From Bacterioplanes sp965233665 (lineage in GTDB: Bacteria > Pseudomonadota > Gammaproteobacteria > Pseudomonadales > Oceanobacteraceae), in contig CBDDTG010000005.1 in NCBI GenBank assembly GCA_965233665.1, positions 66,295-130,294 of the forward strand: 64,000 nt of DNA, given 5' to 3'. The notes beneath the pieces were generated by a model. That model had not been told where the DNA came from. It did not search any database and was given only the letters and a program-made list of their open reading frames with translations. The translations under genes and the position numbers were made by a program. Positions 50,085 to 59,402 of this stretch are shown piece after piece (position 1 is the first letter of the stretch; every line of letters starts with the position of its first letter).

Positions 50085-51203
50085 GTGTCCACGCCGATGG
50101 AGTTATATCAGGCTGATTTGCAACGTGATGACTTTTCCTACGATCCTGCCCAGGAAATGGCGGTTAAGCACTTGCAGCGCCTTTATGATGATTTGGTGGC
50201 CGCAGAGCAGGCGCTGAGCTCGCAAGGTGTATTGGCTCGCTGGGCCAGTAAGTTGAGCAAGAGCAACAAGCGCAGGCCGCAGCAGGGCTTGTATTTCTGG
50301 GGTGGCGTAGGGCGCGGCAAAACCTACTTGGTGGATACCTTCTACGATGCGCTGCCGTTTGAGCGCAAGATGCGCACCCACTTTCACCGCTTTATGCAGC
50401 GTGTGCATCAACAGCTGACAGAGCTGACCGGTGAGAAAAATCCGCTGACCATCGTGGCGGATCGCATTGCCGAAGAGGCGCTGGTGATTTGCTTCGACGA
50501 GTTTTTTGTCTCAGACATCGGCGATGCCATGATTCTCGGTGGCTTGATGCAAGAGCTGTTTGATCGTGGCGTTACCTTGGTGGCCACATCGAACATCGTG
50601 CCTGATGGACTGTATAAAGACGGCTTGCAGCGCGAGCGCTTTATGCCAGCGATTCGCTTGTTAAATGAGTTTACTGAAGTCGTCAACGTCGACAGTGGTG
50701 TGGATTATCGTTTGCGTACGCTTGAGCAAGCGGAGTTGTACCATTATCCATTGGACGACGGCGCTGATGTTTCATTGCGCAAAAGCTTCGATAGCCTGCT
50801 GCCTGATGCGCGTCAAACCTGCAAAGGTGGCAGTGTCGAAATTCTGGGGCGTGACATCCCGGCGATTGAAGTGTGTGAAGACGTGGCCTGGTTTGATTTC
50901 TATGCGCTGTGTGACGGGCCGCGCTCACAAAATGACTACATCGAGCTGGGCAAGCTTTTTCATGCCGTCATTATTTCTAATGTGCCGGTAATGGGGTTGA
51001 AAAATGACGATTTAGCCCGTCGGTTTATCAACTTGATCGACGAGTTTTATGATCGCGGTGTCAAAGTCATTATGTCTGCTGAGGTCGCTATTCCGGATAT
51101 TTATGGGCAGGGAAAACTCGAGTTTGAATTTCAGCGTACGACGTCGCGCATGTTGGAAATGCAATCACACGAGTATCTGACACGCGAGCACCGCGCCGAC
51201 TAA
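50085..51203 (+). CDS. zapE: Cell-division ATPase ZapE (AFG1-like)
   Basis: 372-aa AAA-type ATPase that associates with the divisome and tunes FtsZ assembly, also linked to oxidative stress. Walker A GGVGRGKTYLVD and Walker B VICFDEFFVSDIGDAMIL are clear. GTG 50085 follows GGAG and gives the N-terminus STPMELYQADLQRDDF, typical of pseudomonad homologues; ATG 50043 adds fourteen codons without support. Confidence 0.93.
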   Translation: MSTPMELYQADLQRDDFSYDPAQEMAVKHLQRLYDDLVAAEQALSSQGVLARWASKLSKSNKRRPQQGLYFWGGVGRGKTYLVDTFYDALPFERKMRTHFHRFMQRVHQQLTELTGEKNPLTIVADRIAEEALVICFDEFFVSDIGDAMILGGLMQELFDRGVTLVATSNIVPDGLYKDGLQRERFMPAIRLLNEFTEVVNVDSGVDYRLRTLEQAELYHYPLDDGADVSLRKSFDSLLPDARQTCKGGSVEILGRDIPAIEVCEDVAWFDFYALCDGPRSQNDYIELGKLFHAVIISNVPVMGLKNDDLARRFINLIDEFYDRGVKVIMSAEVAIPDIYGQGKLEFEFQRTTSRMLEMQSHEYLTREHRAD

Positions 51204-51355
51204 AGTCGCGGTGAAATGGTATTTTTTGTCGCTGTGTTAGGTAGAAATCGCCGAATTAACTGATTGGCTCTTTCTGAATAAATGGGTACTTTTCCTGTCA
51301 GCCGCTGCGATTGGTGGGATCGCAATCGGTATACAATAATTCAGAAGGAGATCTT

Positions 51356-52468
51356 ATGTTCCGTTCCACTCCCTTGGCAATGGCGCTCGCGCTGGCCAGT
51401 GCTCAAGCCGCTGCTTTGTCTGCCCCAGAAATCTATGGCTTTGTTGATATTGGCGTAGAAAGCTATTCCGAGTCGTCTGACTTTGCCATTGCTGAAGAGC
51501 AAGAGTCTGGTCGGGTGGTGTACCCAGGCTCCGATGCTCCGGTGGCCAATACCGATGGCAAAGAGTTCTCGCTTACCAATGGTTCACAGTCACGCCTGGG
51601 TGTTCGTGGTCAGGAAGATTTAGAAGACGGTTGGGTGGGCAAATACCGTATTGAGCTGCGAGCCAATGTGCTCCAAGACGGTGGCAATGCGTTCCGCACT
51701 CGCTTGGGCTGGTTTGGCTTATCCAAAGATCAACACCACTTTAAAGTCGGTGCGCAATGGTCGCCGTATTTTGCCTACAGCGGCTTTAATACCCACCGGG
51801 CTGAAGTGCATGGCGTTGGCAGCTACTTCTATATTACCAACATGATGGTCGGCTCGACCCAGTATGGCTATCGCAACGACAGCACCGTGTCGTACACCTA
51901 CGGCGATGGTGGCTTTGGTCAAAGCCCATTTACCGCCACTGTGGCGTTGCACGTGAATGAAGATGATCGCAAAGCCGATGACGAGATACTCAACGACAGC
52001 GGTGTGACTGCGGCCACCTTGGGTGCTGCAGCGACCTTTGGTCCAGTGACGGTTAATGGTGTTTATATCCAATCCATCGTCAAAGAAAGCGATGCAGCGA
52101 AGGCCGCAGATATCGACGTTGCCGCGCCGTCTATTTACAGCGTCGGTGCCAAAATTCGTGCAACGGATGAGTTGGATTTCGGCCTGGCCTATCGCGCCGG
52201 TGATCGTGACGAGGGCAAAGACAGTGGTCGTCAGTCCACCACCTTGTCGGTGCAGTATAAAATCACCCCAGACTTAGCCTTGCACTTGGGCTACGGCGTC
52301 GGCAGCGACGACGATGATGAGCAGCTGCAGCTCGAAAGTGACGTGTTTGGTATGCTGCAATACGAACTTTCTGGCAACCGTCATGTACGCTTTGAGTTTG
52401 AGCAAGTCAGCTATGAAGACCACGGCGACATGACCGTTGGCCTGCTGAGTATGCGTCAGGCATTTTAA
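51356..52468 (+). CDS. Outer-membrane porin (Gram-negative porin family), copy 1
   Basis: 370-aa 16-strand-type barrel with a signal peptide (about 1-20) and the family opening IYGFVDIGVESYS; it ends in MRQAF. The internal motif NDSTVSYTY and EVHGVGSYFY recur in the second porin at 60647, also 370 aa, so the two are paralogues. GAAGGAG precedes ATG 51356. A terminator follows. Confidence 0.9.
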   Translation: MFRSTPLAMALALASAQAAALSAPEIYGFVDIGVESYSESSDFAIAEEQESGRVVYPGSDAPVANTDGKEFSLTNGSQSRLGVRGQEDLEDGWVGKYRIELRANVLQDGGNAFRTRLGWFGLSKDQHHFKVGAQWSPYFAYSGFNTHRAEVHGVGSYFYITNMMVGSTQYGYRNDSTVSYTYGDGGFGQSPFTATVALHVNEDDRKADDEILNDSGVTAATLGAAATFGPVTVNGVYIQSIVKESDAAKAADIDVAAPSIYSVGAKIRATDELDFGLAYRAGDRDEGKDSGRQSTTLSVQYKITPDLALHLGYGVGSDDDDEQLQLESDVFGMLQYELSGNRHVRFEFEQVSYEDHGDMTVGLLSMRQAF

Positions 52469-52512
52469 AAAAGCGCCTTTGGGGCACTGCTGCCCCGCAG
52501 TTTCGTAATCAC

Positions 52513-52544
52513 AAAGCGATCCTCATCTGAGGGTCGCTTTTTTT
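52513..52544 (+). terminator. Rho-independent terminator of porin copy 1
   Basis: AAAGCGATCC (52513-52522) pairs with GGGTCGCTTT (52531-52540, one G-T) around an 8-nt loop, followed by T through 52544. Confidence 0.88.
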
Positions 52545-52552
52545 ATGTCACC

Positions 52553-53320
52553 TTAAGGCAGCGTGGCGTAATGCTCGGCGCCAAATTTGCTCACGGGGAT
52601 TTGCCACTTTCGATAAATGTCGGCAATGGTACCGTTGTTGGCGAGTTCTTCCATGCGTTGGTCAAATAACTGCGCCCATTGCTTGGCTGCCGCGCCGTTG
52701 TGAAAGGCGATGTACAGCTTGTTGCCGGCGGCGACGTGGACGATGTTGAATTTTTCGCTGATCGACATGCCTAGCTTGTCTGCAGCTTGTTGAATCGACA
52801 CCTCGTAGTCGAGCAATGCATCAATGCGCTGGCTATCAACCAACTGAATGGCCTGCTCAACGCGCGTCACCTCTTGAAACTGCACACTGACCGTACGCAG
52901 TAAGGTGCTATTAAAGTCATATCCTCTAACCCAAGCCAGCTTTAGGCCCTCAAGATCTTGTGGGGTGACGGTGTTGGGTAATGCTTTCTTCTGGTTGGTA
53001 AGCAGGACGATCGGGTCTTCGATGCTGATGTGCCAGTTAGGGTAGCGATAGGCCGTTTCTCTTGGTTGGTGGTAGATGCCGACAATGGCATCGGCGTCAC
53101 CATTGCGGACACTGGTTTGCGCACGCTTCCACGGCATGGTGATGAACTGTGGTTGAACATTAGTGCCTTGAAAGGCAGTGGCGATAATCTCCCAATAAAG
53201 CCCTGTGCCGTCTTTATTGGTGTATCCCTCCCAGTTGTCAGACACCACGGTGAGTGCCTGGGCAACAGACAATGATGCCCAACCAAGCAACAGCGCCAGC
53301 ATGCAGAGGCGTTTCTTCAT
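52553..53320 (-). CDS. Family-3 periplasmic solute-binding protein
   Basis: 255-aa exported protein with a signal peptide (MKKRLCMLALLLGWASLSVAQA) and the SBP_bac_3 layout (ALTVVSDNWEGYTNKDG, GLYWEIIATAFQG, DADAIVGIYHQ, IDALLDYEV). It is an orphan: no permease or ATPase is nearby, so it may be a sensor input or extracellular-ligand protein rather than a transporter part. ATG 53320 follows GGAG; ATG 53350 is rejected because it would displace the signal peptide. Confidence 0.82.
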   Translation of the reverse strand: MKKRLCMLALLLGWASLSVAQALTVVSDNWEGYTNKDGTGLYWEIIATAFQGTNVQPQFITMPWKRAQTSVRNGDADAIVGIYHQPRETAYRYPNWHISIEDPIVLLTNQKKALPNTVTPQDLEGLKLAWVRGYDFNSTLLRTVSVQFQEVTRVEQAIQLVDSQRIDALLDYEVSIQQAADKLGMSISEKFNIVHVAAGNKLYIAFHNGAAAKQWAQLFDQRMEELANNGTIADIYRKWQIPVSKFGAEHYATLP

Positions 53321-53812
53321 GGTGAGTCTCCTTATTCCGCAGTGGCTCAAGTCTTGTTGGCAGTGCCGGCTGCGTAAAACAGTGCTGACTGGTCATTCCT
53401 GTCAATTGTGTATTTGTTCGGCACAAGGCAAAAATGACTGTGCGCGATAAGCTCCGTACTTGCCTGTGTTTGGTCTGACCACTTTTCCATTGCTCTCTAT
53501 TTAATTCGTCCGCGCTGGTCGTTCTTTTGGTGCTTTTTTGATCGGTGAAAAGCGTTGTCGTAGATCCGGTGATTGGGTTGCTAGAAGCGCCTGTTGGGCA
53601 AGAATCGCTATCTATTTTACTTTGATCTAATAGACGTCTAATGATTTTTTATTGGTCACCAATGGCCGCTTTGGGCCCCGTGGTTGCGGCTTTTGTCTGG
53701 TTTTGGTCAGTTTTGGCTTGGCGTCTTTGTCGGATTTTAAAGCGAAAACAGGGTTGATCGTTACAGGACTAAACTTTAGACTGAATTTAATTGAACGATC
53801 AATCAAAGAAAA
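53321..53812. other. Intergenic region upstream of betI
   Basis: 492 bp without a gene, divergent between the solute-binding protein and betI. It holds a 10-bp palindrome TAGACGTCTA (53631-53640), a 13-bp dyad ATTGGTCACCAAT (53651-53663) and the BetI-type operator at the 3' end. A long open frame on the minus strand across betI is a shadow of betI. Confidence 0.6.
53790..53803. promoter_or_regulatory. BetI operator
   Basis: ATTGA-ACGA-TCAAT at 53790-53803, in an A/T-flanked context 9 bp before the betI ATG. It resembles the known dyad bound by BetI, so BetI would repress its own operon until choline is present. Confidence 0.75.
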
Positions 53813-54427
53813 ATGCCGAAAGTTGGAATCGAACCTATTCGCCGTAAACAGCTGATCGAAGCCACCCTGAAGTCGATAGAGGACAATGGACTGCAGGGTA
53901 CGACGATCAACAGCATCAGCCGTCTGGCCGGCATGTCTTCGGGCATTATTAGCCACTATTTCGGTGGCAAGCAGGGCGTGATTGAAGCGGCCATTCGCCA
54001 CATGCTGGAGCAGTTGAAAGAAGGTCTGCTGGTGCAGCTGCGTGAAGCACGCCGCCAGCAGGTCACGCCGCGAGAGCGTTTGCGCATGATTGTCGAAACC
54101 AACTTCACCGGCTTCCAGCGTTCTTCGTCGACTTCCGCTACCTGGCTGTCTTTCTGGGCCAGTGCTGTGCATGACCCCCAGTTGGCTCGCCTGCAAGCGG
54201 TGAACGCGCGTCGCCTGCACAGCAACTTGTTGTACTCGCTGCGTCAGATGATCGACGACCAGCGCTGCGCCGAGGATGCGGCCGCCAGCATGGCAGCTTT
54301 GATTGATGGTATGTGGCTGCGCAGTGTTCTCAGTCGGGACCCTGAAGCCGCCTTCGCCCAGGCCGAGCGCCTGTGCAAAGACAACATCGATATTATTGTG
54401 CGTGGGGTAAATCAAGCATGCGTTTAA
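53813..54427 (+). CDS. betI: Choline-responsive TetR-type repressor BetI
   Basis: 204-aa repressor of the choline-betaine genes. The N-terminal helix-turn-helix has PIRRKQLIEATLKSIEDNG and TINSISRLAGMSSGIISHYF, which is typical BetI; the C-terminal domain has WLSFWASA. The ATG has only a purine-rich AAAGAAAA ahead of it. First gene of a six-gene unit; its stop lies 10 bp inside betB. Confidence 0.95.
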   Translation: MPKVGIEPIRRKQLIEATLKSIEDNGLQGTTINSISRLAGMSSGIISHYFGGKQGVIEAAIRHMLEQLKEGLLVQLREARRQQVTPRERLRMIVETNFTGFQRSSSTSATWLSFWASAVHDPQLARLQAVNARRLHSNLLYSLRQMIDDQRCAEDAAASMAALIDGMWLRSVLSRDPEAAFAQAERLCKDNIDIIVRGVNQACV

Positions 54428-55872
54428 CCAACTTTATTCATGGCGAAGCGCTCGCCAATGTTTCGGGCGAGACGTTCGAAGTGATCAACCCAGCGACGGG
54501 CGAAGTGGCATACGAAGTCGAAGTCGCCGATGAGCATGTTCGCCAGGCTGCGATTGAAAGTGCGCAGAAAGGTTTTGCGGCCTGGTCGGCAACGCCGGCG
54601 ATCGAACGTCGCCGTATTTTGCAGCGCGCCGTAGCGCTGTTGCACGAGCGCAACGATGAGCTGGCCAAAATTGAAGTGCTGGATACCGGCAAGCCTTGGC
54701 AAGAAGCGTCAGTCGTGGATGTGATTACCGGTGCTGATTCAATTGAGTTTTTTGCAGGTCTGGCCCCTGCCATTGAAGGCAATCAGCAGGATTTAGGCGG
54801 TGATTTTTACTACACCCGTCGCGAGCCGCTAGGCATTTGTGCCGGTATCGGCGCCTGGAACTACCCGCTCCAAATCGCTTGCTGGAAATCAGCCCCAGCG
54901 CTTGCCTGTGGCAATGCCATGATCTTCAAACCATCGGAAGAAACGCCCCACGGTGCGGTCAAGCTGGCTGAAATCTTTATTGAAGCGGGTGTGCCAGCGG
55001 GTGTGTTTAACGTGGTACACGGTGCCGCTGAGGTGGGCCAATGGTTAACTCACCATGATGACATCGCCAAGGTGTCGTTCACTGGCGAAGTGGGCACCGG
55101 CAAAAAAGTAATGCAGGCGGCGGCTGGCAGCCTAAAAGACGTCACCATGGAACTGGGTGGCAAATCGCCGCTGATCGTGTTTGAAGACGCCGACATCGAC
55201 GATGCGGTATCCGCCGCCATGCTGGGCAACTTTTATACCCAAGGCGAAATCTGTACCAATGGTACGCGGGTATTTGTACACAAAGACATTCGTGATGAAT
55301 TTTTACGTCGCTTAAAGGAGCGTACCGAAAACAACATCATTGCGGGCGATCCGATGGACCCAGAGGTGAACTTTGGTGCGCTGATTTCTGCCAAGCATCA
55401 CCAGCTGGTGCTGGACTACATCGCCAAAGGCAAAGCCGAAGGCGCCAAGCTGTTAACCGGTGGCAGCGCGATGCAGCCGGCCTCTGCCGCCAACGGCTAT
55501 TTTGTTGAGCCTACCGTGTTTGTCGATTGCCAAGACGACATGACCATTGTTAAAGAGGAAATCTTTGGCCCGGTGATGTCGGTATTGACCTTCGAAGACG
55601 AAGACGAAGTCATTCGTCGTGCTAATAACACCCATCTGGGCCTGGCAGCGGGCGTATTTACTCGTGATATTCGCCGCGCCCATCGCGTCATTCATCAAAT
55701 AGAAGCTGGCATTTGCTGGATCAATAGCTATGGCGCGTCACCGGCCGAAATGCCGGTGGGCGGTTATAAGCAATCCGGTATTGGCCGTGAAAATGGCTTG
55801 CTGACCTTGCAGCATTATACCCAGGTGAAATCTGTGTACGTCGGCATGCAGCCATTGGAAAGCCCATTCTGA
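54418..55872 (+). CDS. betB: Betaine aldehyde dehydrogenase
   Basis: Oxidises betaine aldehyde to glycine betaine with NAD(P). The 484-aa protein has GAWNYPLQIACWKSAPALA, FTGEVGTGKKV, the catalytic Glu in TMELGGKSPL and the Cys in GEICTNGTRV. ATG 54418 (MRLTNFIHGE) lies within betI; longer in-frame starts are part of betI. betA follows directly. Confidence 0.96.
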   Translation: MRLTNFIHGEALANVSGETFEVINPATGEVAYEVEVADEHVRQAAIESAQKGFAAWSATPAIERRRILQRAVALLHERNDELAKIEVLDTGKPWQEASVVDVITGADSIEFFAGLAPAIEGNQQDLGGDFYYTRREPLGICAGIGAWNYPLQIACWKSAPALACGNAMIFKPSEETPHGAVKLAEIFIEAGVPAGVFNVVHGAAEVGQWLTHHDDIAKVSFTGEVGTGKKVMQAAAGSLKDVTMELGGKSPLIVFEDADIDDAVSAAMLGNFYTQGEICTNGTRVFVHKDIRDEFLRRLKERTENNIIAGDPMDPEVNFGALISAKHHQLVLDYIAKGKAEGAKLLTGGSAMQPASAANGYFVEPTVFVDCQDDMTIVKEEIFGPVMSVLTFEDEDEVIRRANNTHLGLAAGVFTRDIRRAHRVIHQIEAGICWINSYGASPAEMPVGGYKQSGIGRENGLLTLQHYTQVKSVYVGMQPLESPF

Positions 55873-55879
55873 GGTGTCT

Positions 55880-57562
55880 ATGAGCAGTTTTGATTACATT
55901 ATTGTCGGTGCTGGCTCTGCTGGTTGCGTACTGGCCAACCGTTTAACGGAAAACCCAGATAACCAAGTGTTATTGATTGAAACCGGTGGCAGCGATAAAA
56001 GCATTTTTATTCAAATGCCAACGGCGCTGTCGATCCCGATGAACACCAAAAAATACGCTTGGCAGTTTCATACTGAGCCGGAGCCGTATCTCGATAACCG
56101 TGTTATGCATTGCCCACGCGGCAAGGTGCTGGGCGGCTCGTCATCCATTAACGGCATGGTGTACGTGCGCGGACATGCGCGCGATTTTGATGAATGGGCA
56201 GATCAGGGCGCCGATGACTGGGATTACGCCCATTGCTTGCCGTATTTTCGCAAAGCCGAAACCTGGGCCTTTGGTGGTGATGACTACCGCGGTGACAGTG
56301 GCCCGTTAGGGGTGAACAACGGCAATAACATGAAAAACCCTCTGTACAAGGCCTTTATCGACGCGGGGCAGCAGGCGGGTTATGCGTTTACCGATGATTA
56401 CAACGGCAAGCAGCAAGAAGGCTTTGGTGCCATGCATATGACGGTCAAAAATGGCCTGCGCTGGTCAACCGCCAATGCTTATCTGCGCCCTGCGATGCAG
56501 CGCTCTAACCTGACGCTGGTCACCAAAGCGCAGGTCGAAAAAGTGCTGTTAGACGGCAAAAAAGCCACCGGCGTGCGCTACCGTCGTGCAGGTAAAACCG
56601 AACAGGTACAGGCGCGCAAAGAAGTGATCTTATCGGCAGGCCCGATTGGCTCGCCGCATATTTTGCAATTGTCTGGCATTGGCAATGCCGATGTGCTTAA
56701 GCAAGCAGGCATTGAAGTCAAACATGAGCTGCCAGGAGTGGGTGAAAACCTGCAGGATCACTTGGAGTTCTATTTTCAGTTCCGCTGCAAACAGCCCATC
56801 ACTCTTAATGGTGAGCTGAGCTTGTGGCGCAAGTTTTTGATTGGCACGCGCTGGATTCTGACACGCCAAGGCTTGGGCGCCACCAATCACTTTGAATCCT
56901 GCGGCTTTATTCGCTCGAAAGCGGGCGTTGAATGGCCAGATTTGCAGTACCACTTTTTGCCTGCCGCCATGCGCTACGATGGCCGCGCGGCCTTTGATGG
57001 TCATGGTTTTCAGGTGCACATTGGTCATAACAAACCCAGCAGTCGTGGCCGTGTGCACGCACTTAGCAGCAACCCGGAAGATCATCCGTCGATTTTGTTT
57101 AACTATTTGCAGACCGAGCAAGATCGTGAAGGTTTCCGCGATTGCGTGCGTTTAACGCGTGAAATTATCAACCAACCGGCGATGGATCCTTACCGTGACG
57201 GCGAGATTCAGCCCGGTGAGCAGGTGCGCACGGATGAAGAAATAGACGCGTTCGTGCGCGCCAATGTCGAAAGTGCTTACCACCCATCGTGTACCAATAA
57301 AATGGGACGCGATGACATGGCCGTCGTCGATTCACAGACGCGCGTACATGGCATTGACGGCTTGAGGGTGGTGGACTCGTCCATTTTCCCAACCATTCCC
57401 AACGGCAACCTCAACGCCCCCACTATTATGGTGGCTGAGCGCGCCGCAGATTTAATCCAGAACCACACAGCTCTGGCACCCAGCCAGGCGGAAGTTGGCA
57501 TGGAAGCCGACTGGAAGAATAAGCAACGGAACCAATCCCCCAACAGAGTCTTTGAACACTGA
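55880..57562 (+). CDS. betA: Choline dehydrogenase
   Basis: Membrane-associated GMC flavoenzyme that oxidises choline to betaine aldehyde. The 560-aa protein has the FAD motif DYIIVGAGSAGCVLANRL at its start, LGGSSSINGMVYVRG, SAGPIGSPHILQLSGIG, and the C-terminal SAYHPSCTNKMG with the active His. ATG 55880 is chosen over GTG 55874 because GAGG lies ahead and the next residues are the conserved MSSFDYI. It starts 8 bp after betB. Confidence 0.96.
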   Translation: MSSFDYIIVGAGSAGCVLANRLTENPDNQVLLIETGGSDKSIFIQMPTALSIPMNTKKYAWQFHTEPEPYLDNRVMHCPRGKVLGGSSSINGMVYVRGHARDFDEWADQGADDWDYAHCLPYFRKAETWAFGGDDYRGDSGPLGVNNGNNMKNPLYKAFIDAGQQAGYAFTDDYNGKQQEGFGAMHMTVKNGLRWSTANAYLRPAMQRSNLTLVTKAQVEKVLLDGKKATGVRYRRAGKTEQVQARKEVILSAGPIGSPHILQLSGIGNADVLKQAGIEVKHELPGVGENLQDHLEFYFQFRCKQPITLNGELSLWRKFLIGTRWILTRQGLGATNHFESCGFIRSKAGVEWPDLQYHFLPAAMRYDGRAAFDGHGFQVHIGHNKPSSRGRVHALSSNPEDHPSILFNYLQTEQDREGFRDCVRLTREIINQPAMDPYRDGEIQPGEQVRTDEEIDAFVRANVESAYHPSCTNKMGRDDMAVVDSQTRVHGIDGLRVVDSSIFPTIPNGNLNAPTIMVAERAADLIQNHTALAPSQAEVGMEADWKNKQRNQSPNRVFEH

Positions 57563-57579
57563 GCAGGAGAAGCAAAACA

Positions 57580-58509
57580 ATGAAAATGAAATCACTGGTA
57601 CTGAGCGCTGCAATCATGCTGCCGATGGCGGCCCAAGCGGAACCGGAGCAATGCAACACGGTGCGTTTTTCTGACGTTGGCTGGACGGACATTACGGCCA
57701 CCACCGCGTTGGCGTCTGTGGTGTTGGAATCCATTGGCTATCAGGCAGAAACTCAGATGCTGTCCGTGCCGGTGACTTACAAGTCACTGGAAAACGACGA
57801 CATCGATGTATTCCTGGGCAACTGGATGCCAACCATGGAAGGCGATATCAAAAAATATCGCGAAGCTGGCACGGTGGATACCGTGGTGAAAAACCTGGAA
57901 GGCGCGAAATACACCCTAGCGGTGCCTAAATACGTCTACGATGCCGGTGTTAAAACCTTTGCTGATATCGTCAAGCATGCCGACAAGTTTGATAGCAAAA
58001 TCTACGGCATTGAGCCTGGCAACGATGGCAACCGCCTGATTCAGCAAATGATCGATCAAAATGCCTTTGGTTTAAAAGGCTTTGAGGTGGTGGAATCCAG
58101 CGAAGCTGGCATGTTGTCGCAAGTGAAGCGCAGCACTCGTCGCGATAAGTGGATTGTTTTCCTGGGTTGGGAGCCACACCCAATGAACAGCAACTTTGAA
58201 TTGGCATACCTCGAAGGTGGTGACGACTTCTTTGGCCCTAACTTGGGCGGTGCCAGCGTTTACACCAATACTCGCCAAGACTACGTCGATGCTTGCCCAA
58301 ATGTTGGTCGCTTGCTGACCAACATGACCTTTACCTTGGAAATGGAAAACGAGGTCATGGGTGCCATCTTAGACGGCGGCAAAAAACCAGAGCAAGCTGC
58401 TCGTGATTGGCTCGCCGGTAACAGCGACGTGTTGAATCGCTGGTTAGAAGGCGTGACCACCAGTGACGGCAAGCCCGCGCTGAAAGCCGCCGTTGCTGCG
58501 CTGGACTAA
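57580..58509 (+). CDS. choX: Choline/betaine ABC transporter substrate-binding protein
   Basis: Periplasmic receptor of the import system. The 309-aa protein has a signal peptide (about 1-20) and the OpuAC/ChoX layout: RFSDVGWTDITATTALASV, LGNWMPTMEGDI with aromatic ligand residues, YGIEPGNDGN and FLGWEPHPMN. These Trp residues are typical of the aromatic cage that binds quaternary amines. CAGGAG precedes the ATG, 17 bp after betA. Choline seems more likely than betaine because of the betIBA context. Confidence 0.92.
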   Translation: MKMKSLVLSAAIMLPMAAQAEPEQCNTVRFSDVGWTDITATTALASVVLESIGYQAETQMLSVPVTYKSLENDDIDVFLGNWMPTMEGDIKKYREAGTVDTVVKNLEGAKYTLAVPKYVYDAGVKTFADIVKHADKFDSKIYGIEPGNDGNRLIQQMIDQNAFGLKGFEVVESSEAGMLSQVKRSTRRDKWIVFLGWEPHPMNSNFELAYLEGGDDFFGPNLGGASVYTNTRQDYVDACPNVGRLLTNMTFTLEMENEVMGAILDGGKKPEQAARDWLAGNSDVLNRWLEGVTTSDGKPALKAAVAALD

Positions 58510-58536
58510 TCCTATCCCTATCGTGTTTGACTACCA

Positions 58537-58560
58537 ACCGACCCTGGCAACAGGGTCGGT
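58537..58560 (+). other. Intercistronic hairpin between choX and choW
   Basis: ACCGACCCTG (58537-58546) and CAGGGTCGGT (58551-58560) form a perfect 10-bp stem closed by a GCAA (GNRA-type) loop, 10 bp before the choW start. There is no T-run, so it is not a classical terminator. Such hairpins after binding-protein genes often stabilise the upstream message or lower downstream expression. Confidence 0.75.
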
Positions 58561-58569
58561 CATTATCCT

Positions 58570-59400
58570 ATGAATGAATATAAATTGCCGTTGGGCGACT
58601 ACCTCGAACTGTTTTTCGATTGGCTGATTGATAATGCCTCCGGCTTTTTTGATGTCATTGCCGAGAGCCTCGAATGGCTTCTTCTTATCTCTACCGATGG
58701 TCTTAGCTGGATTCACCCCTTAGCTTTTACCATCGCCTTGAGTGCATTCGCCTATTGGCGTCAGCGCTCGATTTCTTTGACTGCATTCACGGCCTTGTCG
58801 CTATTGCTGATCTGGAACTTGAATTACTGGCAAGAAACCATGGAGACCTTATCTCTGGTGCTCTATGCCACTTTGATGTGTGTGTTGATTGGCGTGCCCG
58901 TGGGCATTTACGCGGCTCATAAACCACGTGTTTACAGCGCGTTGCGGCCAGTGCTGGATTTGATGCAAACCGTGCCGCCGTTTGTGTATTTGATCCCAAC
59001 CCTGACCTTATTTGGTCTCGGAGTTGTGCCGGGTTTGATTTCTACCATTGTCTTTGCCATTGCGGCCCCCATTCGTCTGACTTACTTGGGTATTTCTGAA
59101 GTGCCCAAAGAAATGTTGGAAGCGGGCGAGAGCTTTGGTGCCACGCGCTCGCAGTTGTTATGGCGCATCGAGCTGCCAGCGGCGGCATCTAGCATTGCCG
59201 CCGGTATTACCCAGTGCATTATGTTGTCTTTATCGATGGTGGTGATTGCTGCTCTGGTGGGTGCGGATGGCTTGGGCAAACCCGTTGTGCGAGCGCTAAA
59301 TACCGTAGATATTGCCAGCGGTTTTGAAGCTGGTTTGGCCATTGTGTTGTTGGCCATTGTGTTGGACCGTTTATGTAAACCACGCCCACAGGAGGCTTGA
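58570..59400 (+). CDS. choW: Choline ABC transporter permease
   Basis: 276-aa inner-membrane permease with about six spans. The binding-protein-transport inner-membrane domain is in about 95-265, including VPKEMLEAGESFGATRSQL, the EAA loop contacting the ATPase. N-terminal residues are acidic with a Trp-rich segment. No clear ribosome site is visible before the ATG, so translation may depend on a refolded hairpin or coupling. The ATPase gene follows at once. Confidence 0.92.
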   Translation: MNEYKLPLGDYLELFFDWLIDNASGFFDVIAESLEWLLLISTDGLSWIHPLAFTIALSAFAYWRQRSISLTAFTALSLLLIWNLNYWQETMETLSLVLYATLMCVLIGVPVGIYAAHKPRVYSALRPVLDLMQTVPPFVYLIPTLTLFGLGVVPGLISTIVFAIAAPIRLTYLGISEVPKEMLEAGESFGATRSQLLWRIELPAAASSIAAGITQCIMLSLSMVVIAALVGADGLGKPVVRALNTVDIASGFEAGLAIVLLAIVLDRLCKPRPQEA

Positions 59401-59402
59401 TT

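Noticed and set aside
53627..54415. Minus-strand open frame of about 260 codons opposite betI
   Set aside because: Lies wholly across betI and its leader, with no family pattern; betI is clear on the other strand.
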